DNA of 64,000 bases from Alphaproteobacteria bacterium (GTDB lineage: Bacteria; Pseudomonadota; Alphaproteobacteria; Rs-D84): assembly GCA_009784235.1 (NCBI GenBank), contig WRCC01000001.1, positions 62,001 to 126,000 of the forward strand. Direction: 5' to 3'. The notes under the pieces were generated by a model. It was not told the DNA's origin. It saw nothing but the letters and a program-made list of their open reading frames with translations, and made no database searches. A program made the translations under genes and the position numbers. Of this stretch, positions 26,855-35,162 are shown piece by piece. Position 1 is the first letter of the stretch, and each line of letters opens with the position of its first letter.

Positions 26855-27921
26855 TGAAACCGCAAACTGAGCGTTTTATGAATCCAGAATTGCCCGATGA
26901 ATTGGCGGCGACAATTCGTCCGAAGCGATTGGCCGACTTTATAGGCATGGATGCGTTGAAACAAAATCTGGGCGTTTTTATTTCCGGCGCGCGGGCGCGG
27001 GGCGAAGCAATGGACCATGTGTTGTTGTTCGGGCCACCGGGACTGGGCAAAACGACGTTGGCGCATATTATCGCCGGGGAACTTGGTACGAATTTTCGCG
27101 CCACCGCGGCGCCCATGCTGACGAAACAGGGCGATTTGGCCGCGATTTTAACTGCGCTGGAACCGATGGACGTTTTGTTTATCGATGAAATTCATCGCTT
27201 ACCAACGGCCATCGAAGAAGTGCTTTACAGCGCGATGGAAGATTTCAAACTGGACATCATGATTGGCGAAGGTCCGTCTGCAAAAAGCGTTCGCATCGAT
27301 TTGCCGCCATTCACGCTGGTCGGTGCGACAACGCGCACGGGCCTTATATCAAATCCTTTGCGTGACCGGTTTGGAATTGATTTCAGATTGCAATTTTATC
27401 CAAGCGAAGATTTGGCAAAAATAATTTCACGCAGCGCATCAATCCTGGGCATTGCAATCGAACCAGATGCAGCAGTGGCATTGGCCGATAGCAGTCGCGG
27501 CACACCGCGCATCGCGAACCGCTTGCTGAAACGTGCGCGTGATTTTGCTGTCTCCCCCTCCTTGAGGGGGAGTGGCCGCAAAGCGGCCGAGGGGGAGCCC
27601 CCCCCAGTCGCCGTTGGCGACAGCCCCCCTCAAGGAGGGGGGCACATAACCGCCGACACCATAAAAACAACTCTATTCCAATTGCAAATCGACGAACGCG
27701 GATTGGATGGAATTGACCGCGATTATATGAACGCGATTGCGAAACATTATGCCGGCGGGCCGGTCGGAATTGAAAACTTGTCGGCCGTCTTAGCCGAACC
27801 GTCGGATACCATTGAAGACGTAATAGAACCTTATTTAATGCAGCAAGGTTTCATCCAACGCACCCCCCGTGGGCGAATTTTGACTGAAGCAGGGTATGAA
27901 CATATCGGACTTTCCAAATGA
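26854..27921 (+). CDS. ruvB: Holliday junction branch migration helicase RuvB, with in-frame palindromic insert
   Basis: A 355-residue AAA+ motor that drives branch migration with RuvA. Walker [10 protein letters not shown], Walker [10 protein letters not shown], sensor 1 GATTRTG and arginine-finger/sensor 2 [11 protein letters not shown] are intact. The C-terminal winged helix ends [21 protein letters not shown]. Between the lid helix and the winged helix, about 32 residues (about 233-264, [18 protein letters not shown]...) are encoded by a GC-rich element made of four hairpins (27552-27641) that has no counterpart in RuvB. The insert is in frame and near a linker, so the protein may still work. 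An alternative start is MNPELPDEL nine codons later. Confidence 0.95.
   Translation: MKPQTERFMNPELPDELAATIRPKRLADFIGMDALKQNLGVFISGARARGEAMDHVLLFGPPGLGKTTLAHIIAGELGTNFRATAAPMLTKQGDLAAILTALEPMDVLFIDEIHRLPTAIEEVLYSAMEDFKLDIMIGEGPSAKSVRIDLPPFTLVGATTRTGLISNPLRDRFGIDFRLQFYPSEDLAKIISRSASILGIAIEPDAAVALADSSRGTPRIANRLLKRARDFAVSPSLRGSGRKAAEGEPPPVAVGDSPPQGGGHITADTIKTTLFQLQIDERGLDGIDRDYMNAIAKHYAGGPVGIENLSAVLAEPSDTIEDVIEPYLMQQGFIQRTPRGRILTEAGYEHIGLSK
27552..27641. repeat. GC-rich palindromic element inserted in ruvB
   Basis: Four small hairpins in symmetrical order: CTCCCCCTC-CTT-GAGGGGGAG (27552-27572), GGCCGC-AAA-GCGGCC (27574-27588), GTCGCC-GTT-GGCGAC (27607-27621) and GCCCCCCTC-AAG-GAGGGGGGC (27622-27642). 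Base composition is very unlike the flanking gene. It is translated as part of RuvB. Confidence 0.85.
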
Positions 27922-28289
27922 GAACTCATTACTTTCCGTTCACAATCGCATTCGCGGATACGGACGCCGGCGGTATTGTATATCACGCGCGGTATATAGA
28001 AATCGCGGAACGTGCACGCATGGCGTGGCAAAAAAGTTTCGGTCCACTGGACCAGGAAATCGGATTCATTGTGCGGTCGCTGTCGGCTAAATATATGCAG
28101 CCTTTGTTTCTGGGCGATGACTTTATTGTCGAAACGGTCGCGACCGATGTTGGCAATGTTTCGTTGTCCGTTGAACAAAAATTCGTGAAAGATGGCGAGA
28201 TATGTGCTATACTGAATTTCAAAATCGGTGCCGTCGGTATGGACCGGAAGCCACGAAAGATACCAAGCGAATGGGCAGAATTTTTTTAA
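27918..28289 (+). CDS. ybgC: Tol-Pal-associated acyl-CoA thioesterase
   Basis: A 123-residue hotdog-fold protein. It shows the catalytic [15 protein letters not shown] block, with the conserved Asp, as in 4-hydroxybenzoyl-CoA thioesterases. The start overlaps the ruvB stop (ATGA). In alphaproteobacteria ruvB-ybgC-tolQRAB-pal is a conserved gene order, which this matches. Confidence 0.93.
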   Translation: MRTHYFPFTIAFADTDAGGIVYHARYIEIAERARMAWQKSFGPLDQEIGFIVRSLSAKYMQPLFLGDDFIVETVATDVGNVSLSVEQKFVKDGEICAILNFKIGAVGMDRKPRKIPSEWAEFF

Positions 28290-28311
28290 TAAATACAAAA
28301 AGGAATAAAAA

Positions 28312-28809
28312 ATGGGCAATCAATTTTCATTAATAAAATTATTTACCGGCGGGGATTTGATGATTACCGCTATATCAGTTTTATTGGTTGTAGGCAGTGT
28401 GATTTCATGGGTAATCATCGTCGAAAAACTGCGCCTGTGGAACGCGGAAAAACATCGCCCGACGAAACTGAAAGCAGACGATAAAAACATGATGCTGACC
28501 ATTGACCGCGCGGTTGTGTCGTTCGATAAAAACCTGTGGTTTTTATCGATGTCGTCGGTCGTTGCGCCATTTATCGGATTGTTCGGAACGGTCTGGGGCG
28601 TGATGGATTCTTTTTCGGCAATTGGTGTTACGCAATCGGCAGCGCTGGGCGTTATTGCACCGGGATTGGCGGCTGCGCTGGGTACAACTGCACTCGGTTT
28701 GATTGTGGCGATTCCGGCGACAATTGCATATCAATATTTTGCAAAACGGTCGGACGATTTTTACAATAAATTGGACGATGCACGTCGCGAATTCGAATCA
28801 AGGAAATAA
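28312..28809 (+). CDS. tolQ: Tol-Pal proton channel subunit TolQ (short form)
   Basis: An inner-membrane protein of the TolQ/ExbB/MotA family that with TolR uses proton flow to drive TolA during cell division. TM1 about residues 16-36 (MITAISVLLVVGSVISWVII); TM2 VVAPFIGLFGTVWGVMDSF; TM3 LGTTALGLIVAIPATIAYQYF. At 165 residues it is clearly shorter than the usual about 230, because the cytoplasmic loop between TM1 and TM2 is reduced. Four bases separate its stop from tolR. Confidence 0.92.
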   Translation: MGNQFSLIKLFTGGDLMITAISVLLVVGSVISWVIIVEKLRLWNAEKHRPTKLKADDKNMMLTIDRAVVSFDKNLWFLSMSSVVAPFIGLFGTVWGVMDSFSAIGVTQSAALGVIAPGLAAALGTTALGLIVAIPATIAYQYFAKRSDDFYNKLDDARREFESRK

Positions 28810-28812
28810 GAC

Positions 28813-29211
28813 ATGGCCAGACGAAATTCACTGCGTCACGAAAGCACTTTATCGTTGACGCCCATGATTGATATTATGACCGTGCTGTTGGCCGTGTTTA
28901 TGGTTACAGCGCCGCTGTTGTCGACTGCGATTGATTTGGAATTGCCAAAGGCCGGTGGTGTGCAAATGGCCGGTGACCAAGCATTACAGGTCAGCGTTGA
29001 TAAAGCAGGGCGATATTTCTTTGGCGAAACACAGATGAATGTTGATGATATTGTGAAAAAAATGGTCGCGATGCGCGGCGAAAATCCGCAGCTGGCAATT
29101 ATGATAAACGGCGACCAAGGCGCATCTTATGGCGCCGTAATGGGATTGATGGGTGCACTGAAAGACGCTGGATTCCAACGGGTTGGATTGAGAACGAGAG
29201 TCAGGGATTAA
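28813..29211 (+). CDS. tolR: Tol-Pal system protein TolR
   Basis: A 132-residue ExbD/TolR protein: single TM with the essential Asp in SLTPMIDIMTVLLAVFMVTAPLL and a periplasmic domain (LQVSVDKAGRYFFGE, GENPQLAIMINGDQGASYGAVMGLM). It forms the stator with TolQ. Normal length. Confidence 0.95.
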   Translation: MARRNSLRHESTLSLTPMIDIMTVLLAVFMVTAPLLSTAIDLELPKAGGVQMAGDQALQVSVDKAGRYFFGETQMNVDDIVKKMVAMRGENPQLAIMINGDQGASYGAVMGLMGALKDAGFQRVGLRTRVRD

Positions 29212-29269
29212 AAAATTCTTATTTATGATTTAGGATTTATGACTTGAATAAAATTCAATCTAAAATCAA

Positions 29270-29321
29270 TTGTCCACTATAGTAGACAAAGTAAAAACAA
29301 AACTGTCTATTATAATAGACA
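29270..29321. repeat. Two adjacent palindromes of the TGTCCA family
   Basis: TTGTCCACTATAGTAGACAA (29270-29289, one mismatch) and TGTCTATTATAATAGACA (29304-29321, perfect). Followed by AGCAAATCATAAATC. They lie in the tolR-tolA gap among ATAAATC-type low-complexity repeats. Confidence 0.8.
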
Positions 29322-29347
29322 AGCAAATCATAAATCAGAAATCAGAA

Positions 29348-30070
29348 ATGAAAAACAAATTTAACTTCTTATCTGAAAATATTTTGCTGTCCGTTACGGG
29401 GCATTTGCTTGTCGTTGTGTTGGTTATTGTTACTTTGTCTGTTGTTGTTTTTCCCGACCGAATTGTTGCGCCGGACCGGGTCCAGATTTTCGAACTGGAT
29501 TTGGCGAACGTACGAATTACGCGCGATGAAACGCTGGTCTATAATACCGCGCCGCCGAAACCGGAACCGCCGAAAAAAGAAGTGCCGAAACCCGAACCGA
29601 AAAAACAAGAACAGGTCGAAGATTGGCAAGCGCCACCAAAGCCCGAAGTACCAAAACCAGAACCAGAAAAAAAGCCAGAGCCGCCAAAGCCAGAACCTGC
29701 ACCAGTCCAAACGACCGTTGTGCGTGTTAACCGCGATACGGCGTCGCTGAACCGCACGATGACGGTGTCTGTTATTGATGCATTGCGCATGGCGATGACA
29801 CGGTGTTGGCAATTCGACCGGAATCGTCCGGGGATTGATGATTTGCGTGTTGTTGCACATCTGACCATGGCGGAAAACGGCATGGTTCGTGATATGTGGT
29901 TCGAAGGAATCGCGCGCGCAGACACTGACCCGGCGTTTGCATACATAGTTGAAACAATTAGAATGGCGGTCAGCAATTGCCAACCGTTCCGCATGTTGCC
30001 GGCATCCGAATTCGACCTGTGGAAAAATGTCCAATTTACGTTTTATCCATCCACAGCCACAGTGCAATAA
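29348..30070 (+). CDS. tolA: TolA/TonB-type energy transducer
   Basis: A 240-residue protein with one N-terminal TM (about 14-34, ENILLSVTGHLLVVVLVIVTL), a long Pro/Lys/Glu spacer of KPEP repeats (about 75-130) that can cross the periplasm, and a C-terminal domain (MTRCWQFDRNRPGIDDLRVVAHLTM ... ISNCQPF-like end) with a Cys pair, typical of TolA in short alphaproteobacterial forms. It links TolQR to the outer membrane. An upstream GTG-type extension from 29270 would run through the palindromes and is rejected. tolB and pal are not next to it. Confidence 0.85.
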   Translation: MKNKFNFLSENILLSVTGHLLVVVLVIVTLSVVVFPDRIVAPDRVQIFELDLANVRITRDETLVYNTAPPKPEPPKKEVPKPEPKKQEQVEDWQAPPKPEVPKPEPEKKPEPPKPEPAPVQTTVVRVNRDTASLNRTMTVSVIDALRMAMTRCWQFDRNRPGIDDLRVVAHLTMAENGMVRDMWFEGIARADTDPAFAYIVETIRMAVSNCQPFRMLPASEFDLWKNVQFTFYPSTATVQ

Positions 30071-30145
30071 AATTGTCGCAGGGCGACACAATCACTTATC
30101 ACTTTTCACTCATCACTTTTTATGATATAATACCACAACAGAGAG

Positions 30146-31783
30146 ATGCTTAAATTTACACGGCTTTTTGTTATCGCGTTGTTTGCGCCCGCTTTGGCGC
30201 ATGCTTCTGTTGCATTTCCAGAACCGGTCCGCGCGTCCGCACCAATACAACAGGGCAATCCCGTGCCATTATCCCAAGCGGGTTTGATACAAAATGTCCA
30301 GGGATATTCATCCAATCCATTTTTTCAAATGGGCGGTCCGTATAATCAAAGAATGCCGGTGCCAATTTTTGCCCAGGGCGCGGAATTAACAGCTGGTGAT
30401 TGTCAATCTGTTTCTATGTACATTGTTGGTGGTATTTGTGCTGGGCGTAATAATTGTACCGGACTGCGTGTGTCTGATATTCGCCCGGCCGCGATGACGC
30501 AATTGGCCGCATTGCCCGGACATAATTTTGTAACCGCATGTGCTGGATTTATCGATGGCGCATTTTCTGAATATATGTCGATGCAGCAAACCCTTCGTAC
30601 GGCCGGATTTCCGACGGCGTTCCCGATGCCAACCGGTGCGGCGACCGGCGGTACAAACCAACAATTAATATTGCGTAATCCATTGGAAGAACGCATTCCA
30701 TCATGGCAACGCAACATTGATGCACGCGAAGCAGAACTGGCCGCAATGCACGCGCGCAACGCGCCGGATACGCGCTTGACACCAACACAAATGCCCACGA
30801 CGTTCAACGATTTATCGTTTGCAGACCGACAACGCGTTCTTGCCGAAGGGTACCAGCAATGGCAATGTGACCCTGTGACAGGCAGAAACTGTGCGTACGT
30901 TGTGCCCAAAATTGAAAAAGACGAAGAAAGATATGAACGTGAAGCCCGTGAAATGCGGGCTATGCAGCAGACAATGACATCCCAAGCAGAATTGGAAAAG
31001 TCACGCCTTGAATTTTTAAAAGCAACCAACCGATGCGCATGGTGCAGACAGGATTCGACAACATGCTATACGGAATATACTGCACAGGCAAAGACCCAGA
31101 ATGATGCGGCCAAGACCGCTGCTTGCGCCGAAGTCACACGTACGAATACACCGACACAAACAATACTGTGGCAAGTAAAATCAAGCAAGGAATGCACATG
31201 GGAATTGGACAGCAGTGAAAGAATTACATTCACAGTGGAACAGTGCAGGCAAGCAACACAGCAACAGGGCGCCGCGGGTGCATCGGGCACAGGTGCCGGC
31301 CCCGCTGGGCCTGTTGGTTCAGCAGCACCAGGTTCCAGTAACGAACCAGCAGTGACCCCGGTTGGACCAGTCGTTGATGAAGCGTTCAGGGCCAGGAATA
31401 TAATGTGTGGTGACAAAGCAATCGGCCAGATTGTAAATGAAGATGGATTCAAAAGTACACGGGTCGCCAGCAAATCAGCCGCATTTGAACGTATATTTAA
31501 TTATCTTTATTATGAACTGGAATGCGAAGGAATTCTCAGTTGCAATTGCGATTGCTCTAACTGGTTCCGTGCCCATAACCCATGTCGCTGCAATGTCAAA
31601 AAAGATAATATTACGCGCGATTTAACGTTTAATTTCAGCAATATTCAATGTGCCGGAGAAGGCGGAAGCATAGTGCATAGCCGGGGACTTGTTGGCGCAC
31701 CAGAAAAAGCAGCGGGAGAAGTTAATGATATGGCTTCGGCTGTACGTGAAGCACAAAGACTTGGTCCCATATTGCCGCGTTAA
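30146..31783 (+). CDS. Exported protein of unknown function
   Basis: A 545-residue protein with a signal peptide (MLKFTRLFVIALFAPALAHA). The mature part has scattered Cys pairs (DCQSVSMYIVGGICAGRNNC, CAWCRQDSTTC, CNCDCSNWFRAHNPCRC), a helical charged stretch at about 255-300 and a Gly/Ala/Pro linker at about 370-410. No family recognised. TATAAT at about 30125 and AGAGAG before the ATG support expression. It and the next two genes run in the same direction. Confidence 0.7.
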   Translation: MLKFTRLFVIALFAPALAHASVAFPEPVRASAPIQQGNPVPLSQAGLIQNVQGYSSNPFFQMGGPYNQRMPVPIFAQGAELTAGDCQSVSMYIVGGICAGRNNCTGLRVSDIRPAAMTQLAALPGHNFVTACAGFIDGAFSEYMSMQQTLRTAGFPTAFPMPTGAATGGTNQQLILRNPLEERIPSWQRNIDAREAELAAMHARNAPDTRLTPTQMPTTFNDLSFADRQRVLAEGYQQWQCDPVTGRNCAYVVPKIEKDEERYEREAREMRAMQQTMTSQAELEKSRLEFLKATNRCAWCRQDSTTCYTEYTAQAKTQNDAAKTAACAEVTRTNTPTQTILWQVKSSKECTWELDSSERITFTVEQCRQATQQQGAAGASGTGAGPAGPVGSAAPGSSNEPAVTPVGPVVDEAFRARNIMCGDKAIGQIVNEDGFKSTRVASKSAAFERIFNYLYYELECEGILSCNCDCSNWFRAHNPCRCNVKKDNITRDLTFNFSNIQCAGEGGSIVHSRGLVGAPEKAAGEVNDMASAVREAQRLGPILPR

Positions 31784-31834
31784 TTTCCCTTTGCGCATTT
31801 GTTGAATTTTCTGATATAATTATCCCCAGAGAGC

Positions 31835-33637
31835 ATGTTAAAAAAAATCACAATTTTTATCGCGTTCGCGTGTCTGGCGGTTTGTGCGTCGACCGGTCTT
31901 GTGCACGCGGATGATAATCCGTCCCCACAAAATCAACCAACCTGTGCACAACGTGTTTTCGCGGCGGCATTGCTTGATACTTCGGATATGGTCGATGAAT
32001 CTGACCCCGAATACATTATCAAAGATTGGATTTATACTGTGTTCCGCAAACCGGATGTTTTGCGCGCGGTTCTGCAATGCCCAGAAATTATCGATATGGA
32101 CGAAGAAGATACAATCGCATTTCCACCAGTTGGATTTCGTTTTCCCGGCGGTCGCGAAATCGTTATTGATTATACAACCCAACCGAAAATATTGCGTCAG
32201 CGTGTTTTGATTTCTGATAAACGTGAATTGCCGAACACCGGTCCGACGGCGCGCGTCGGTGCGAATGATGGTTCGACTTGGTCTAATACCGAACCGGCGT
32301 GGTATGGAATTATGATTGTCCAAGCGGGCACAATGGACGAATACGTTGGCGATGATAAAAATAATACTATATCGATTAACTGGCTGGCCACTGATGAAAA
32401 TTGGCATAAATTTTATCCGGCAAATCATAACACAACAAAATGGTGGCAGGTTGGCGGCATCGTGACCACGCCAAAATGTACATCGACATCCGCATTGGCC
32501 GATGATGGCGATATTGTTAATATTGCGGTGCATCTTACAACCGGCGAAACAGTTTCATTCTGGAAAGGTAATGATTATTTTGTTTATGGCGATACCAATT
32601 TATCATGGATTACGTGGTCCCAGGTTGCATTGGACGTTGTGATTACGGTTGCGACCATCGGCGGCGGTTCGGCGATTTTGGGCGGGTTAAAGGGCACGCG
32701 CGCATTGCGCGCGACCAAGGGGCTTCGCACAACTATGTCGAATCTGCTCAAATTCGATAATGTTCGCGAATATGAAAAAGCCGCGCGTACGCTGCGCAAA
32801 ACAGAAACCTCCATTGATGCGTTGCGCCGGGCTGACCGTGCGGGCAATGCCGCAAATATCGCCAGATTGGAAGAAGAGGCCCGGGCGTTGCGTTCGGCAA
32901 CGACCGCGCTGGAACGTGCGGACACTGCTGGAAATATCAAGAAATTCAAGGCCGCGGACGAAGCATTTACCAATGTGTTAAAGGCCGCGCGCAGTATGAA
33001 ATTCGGAAAATTGCCGCAAACGGGCAACGTTGTCGCGCGCAGTGTGCGACCAGTAACGGCTTCGTTGCGCTATGCGCGTGCGGTACGTGGCGGGAACAAA
33101 GCCATTGGGGGCGGCGCAAAAATCGCCCGCGCAGGAATGTCCACAACATCGGGCAAAGTTCGCGATTGGCTGTTTCATTCCACGGCGAAATTTGGCGGCG
33201 CATTGGGTAAAAACATTCAAACCGGTGGTGCTTTGTATGGCGCATTTCGGTTTATCGGAAACATGTATGATTGGTCTGAAACCGAAACCGGCGATTTTAC
33301 CAGCGGCCTGAATTTCAAGCCATTATTATTGCTGGGCGGAGATAATTTCCGCGGCCAAGAAAACGTCGTATCGCACGGCATGTGGATTATGTTTGCCGGC
33401 GATTCATTAAGCCCGGCTGATGATGACGCAGCATATCTGCAAGCAATCGATTTCGCAGAAAAGTTTTATGAAGATATGGAAGATGTCCAAGAAGCGGTCG
33501 CAGGGGTTCGGCACCCGTCAACAATGTGTGATGTTGATATTTACGTCGTTCGCCCGATAATCCGTAATCCGGACAGCGACAACCCAGAAATATTTTATTT
33601 GATTATGAATGATGAACCATGGAGAGTTAGACAATAA
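31835..33637 (+). CDS. Exported or membrane-associated protein of unknown function
   Basis: A 600-residue protein with a signal peptide (cleavage near VHADD). Residues about 20-255 are a soluble domain; a hydrophobic segment follows (about 264-288, VALDVVITVATIGGGSAILGGL), then a long Ala/Arg/Lys-rich helical region (about 290-440) that may form a coiled coil. The C-terminal about 130 residues look like a compact domain ending MNDEPWRVRQ. TATAAT at 31815-31820 and AGAGAG before the ATG. No family recognised. Confidence 0.7.
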   Translation: MLKKITIFIAFACLAVCASTGLVHADDNPSPQNQPTCAQRVFAAALLDTSDMVDESDPEYIIKDWIYTVFRKPDVLRAVLQCPEIIDMDEEDTIAFPPVGFRFPGGREIVIDYTTQPKILRQRVLISDKRELPNTGPTARVGANDGSTWSNTEPAWYGIMIVQAGTMDEYVGDDKNNTISINWLATDENWHKFYPANHNTTKWWQVGGIVTTPKCTSTSALADDGDIVNIAVHLTTGETVSFWKGNDYFVYGDTNLSWITWSQVALDVVITVATIGGGSAILGGLKGTRALRATKGLRTTMSNLLKFDNVREYEKAARTLRKTETSIDALRRADRAGNAANIARLEEEARALRSATTALERADTAGNIKKFKAADEAFTNVLKAARSMKFGKLPQTGNVVARSVRPVTASLRYARAVRGGNKAIGGGAKIARAGMSTTSGKVRDWLFHSTAKFGGALGKNIQTGGALYGAFRFIGNMYDWSETETGDFTSGLNFKPLLLLGGDNFRGQENVVSHGMWIMFAGDSLSPADDDAAYLQAIDFAEKFYEDMEDVQEAVAGVRHPSTMCDVDIYVVRPIIRNPDSDNPEIFYLIMNDEPWRVRQ

Positions 33638-33667
33638 ATTTATGATCTAGGATTTCTGATTTATGAT

Positions 33668-33697
33668 TTGACAGTCTTGCGCATAATATTTTATAAT
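33668..33697 (+). promoter_or_regulatory. Consensus promoter of the 105-aa exported protein gene
   Basis: TTGACA (33668-33673), 18-base spacer, TATAAT (33692-33697): both boxes match the consensus exactly. Confidence 0.8.
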
Positions 33698-33716
33698 TTG
33701 TTAAAAGAGAAACGAT

Positions 33717-34034
33717 ATGAAAAAAATATTATTCTTTTCGATTTTTACATTTATGTTTACGGCGGCCAATGCGTTTCAATTACAGTCCCAGCGCGATTTA
33801 GGACGTGACGATGCGCGCAATCAAAACGTGGTTGTTCAATGCACAACCGCGGGCGGACAAGTATCCAGCCAAACTTGCCATTTGCGTCGCCATGCCAAAT
33901 GCACAAATAATCGCGATGGGACCAAGAATTGTAATGCCTGGAATCCGTGGCATGATGTACGTAACCCCGGCGGACAATTCGCCGACTGGCGTGATGCCGC
34001 GACTGCTTGCTGTCGGGCAAAGGGTTTAAGATAA
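33717..34034 (+). CDS. Small exported Cys-containing protein
   Basis: A 105-residue protein with a signal peptide (MKKILFFSIFTFMFTAANA). The mature 86 residues have six Cys (VVQCTT, QTCHLRRHAKC, KNCNAW, ACCRAKG), suggesting disulfides. The consensus promoter and AGAGAAA ribosome site suggest strong expression. No family recognised. Confidence 0.7.
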   Translation: MKKILFFSIFTFMFTAANAFQLQSQRDLGRDDARNQNVVVQCTTAGGQVSSQTCHLRRHAKCTNNRDGTKNCNAWNPWHDVRNPGGQFADWRDAATACCRAKGLR

Positions 34035-34060
34035 AAAATGCGCCATCGGCGCATTTTTTA
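34033..34060. terminator. Bidirectional terminator
   Basis: AAAAAATGCGCC-ATC-GGCGCATTTTTT: an A-run, a GC stem and a T-run in perfect symmetry between convergent genes. Confidence 0.85.
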
Positions 34061-34534
34061 ATAAACAATCGCTGATAATACAATTGTAATAATTCCGCCC
34101 ATAAAAAAGAATGGTGCGAATGGTATGAATTTTTGTCGTTTGCGCAAGCCCCAAATTCCGCCCAAAATACACGCCGAAATCAATGCGATGGAAAGTCCGG
34201 TCACGCCCAGCCAGATGCCCCCTGCGGCCAACAGCTTTATATCGCCCATTCCAATCGGGTCAAATTCTGATTTTTTCGATTTTTTATAAAACTTTATAAA
34301 TGCAAAATTTATTATGGTGCCCAGTCCATACCCAATCGTGCCGGCGATTATAGATTCAGATATGCCGCCCAAAATCCAGGGCAGGCCGTCCAGAACACCA
34401 ACCAAAATCAACCCAATTAACATAAATGGGAATAAAAATACGTCCGGAATTATGCGTTCCCGGAAATCGCGAATGGACATTGCAACGGCGGCGGCGCCCG
34501 CCAAAATATAAAGAATAATTTCAAGTGCGAACAT
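34058..34534 (-). CDS. Type IV prepilin peptidase (A24 family), catalytic domain only
   Basis: A 158-residue membrane protein with the two catalytic Asp in IRDFRERIIPDVFLF (near the N-terminus) and GMGDIKLLAAGGIWLG, the classical GxGD motif. It has five to six TM segments. The N-terminal methylase domain of PilD is absent, as in CpaA/TadV enzymes of the Flp pilus system. No pilin genes are in the window. Confidence 0.88.
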   Translation of the reverse strand: MFALEIILYILAGAAAVAMSIRDFRERIIPDVFLFPFMLIGLILVGVLDGLPWILGGISESIIAGTIGYGLGTIINFAFIKFYKKSKKSEFDPIGMGDIKLLAAGGIWLGVTGLSIALISACILGGIWGLRKRQKFIPFAPFFFMGGIITIVLSAIVY

Positions 34535-34605
34535 ATTATTTTCCTTGATTTGCGAATCGGTTTTATACTACACTTTCGGTTAAATAATTACAAAGGATTT
34601 ATGAA

Positions 34606-35157
34606 ATGGCGACTGATGTCTGGACACCTGCGATATTAAACAAGATGAAAACCCTGTTGGCCAAGGGATTATCGACGGCCGAAATCGGCAAAAAAATCGG
34701 CGTGTCGAAAAATGCAGTTGTTGGCAAATTGAACCGTCTGGGTTGGAATTCCAAATCGCAACAGGAACCAAAGAAGGCCGTAAAACCCGCGGCAAAGAAA
34801 CCGGTGCCCGCACCGGCAAAACCCATTAAAAAAATCGTCAAAGAAATCAAAAAGCCGGTCGCATTGAAACCGTTAAAGCCAAAAGCAGGCGCAGGGGCCA
34901 AGGCCATCGCGGCAAAACCGGTGCCAAAGGCATCTGTGCCGCGCGCGAATTCAAAAACATTGGCGATGCACCAACGCATTATTCAACATTCAATGGATTT
35001 GGCCGCGCTGCGCCCCGATCAATGCCGCTGGCCAATTGGCGACCCGGATACAGATAATTTCAAATTCTGTGGCAAGCAAGTTTTCGTGGGCAAACCATAC
35101 TGTTACGAACATTGTTTGAACGCATATCAAATGCAACCGGCAAAGAAAAAAAGTTAG
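34606..35157 (+). CDS. gcrA: Cell-cycle regulator GcrA
   Basis: A 183-residue DNA-binding cofactor of sigma-70 RNA polymerase that senses GANTC methylation by CcrM, so far typical of alphaproteobacteria. The N-terminal helix-turn-helix is visible (LLAKGLSTAEIGKKIGVSKNAVVGKLNRLG); then a Lys/Pro/Ala linker (about 50-115); then the polymerase-interaction end DQCRWPIGDPDTDNFKFCG and PYCYEHCLNAYQ with paired Cys. Five bases separate it from the next gene. Confidence 0.93.
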   Translation: MATDVWTPAILNKMKTLLAKGLSTAEIGKKIGVSKNAVVGKLNRLGWNSKSQQEPKKAVKPAAKKPVPAPAKPIKKIVKEIKKPVALKPLKPKAGAGAKAIAAKPVPKASVPRANSKTLAMHQRIIQHSMDLAALRPDQCRWPIGDPDTDNFKFCGKQVFVGKPYCYEHCLNAYQMQPAKKKS

Positions 35158-35162
35158 ATTGA

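Noticed and set aside
29369..30091. 240-residue minus-strand frame
   Set aside because: Antisense to tolA; the Phe/Arg/Trp-rich repeats are the complement of the Pro/Lys/Glu spacer.
33680..33705. TGCGCATAATATTTTATAAT, superficially dif-like
   Set aside because: The XerD arm does not match and the sequence is better explained as the spacer and -10 box of a consensus promoter for the gene at 33717.
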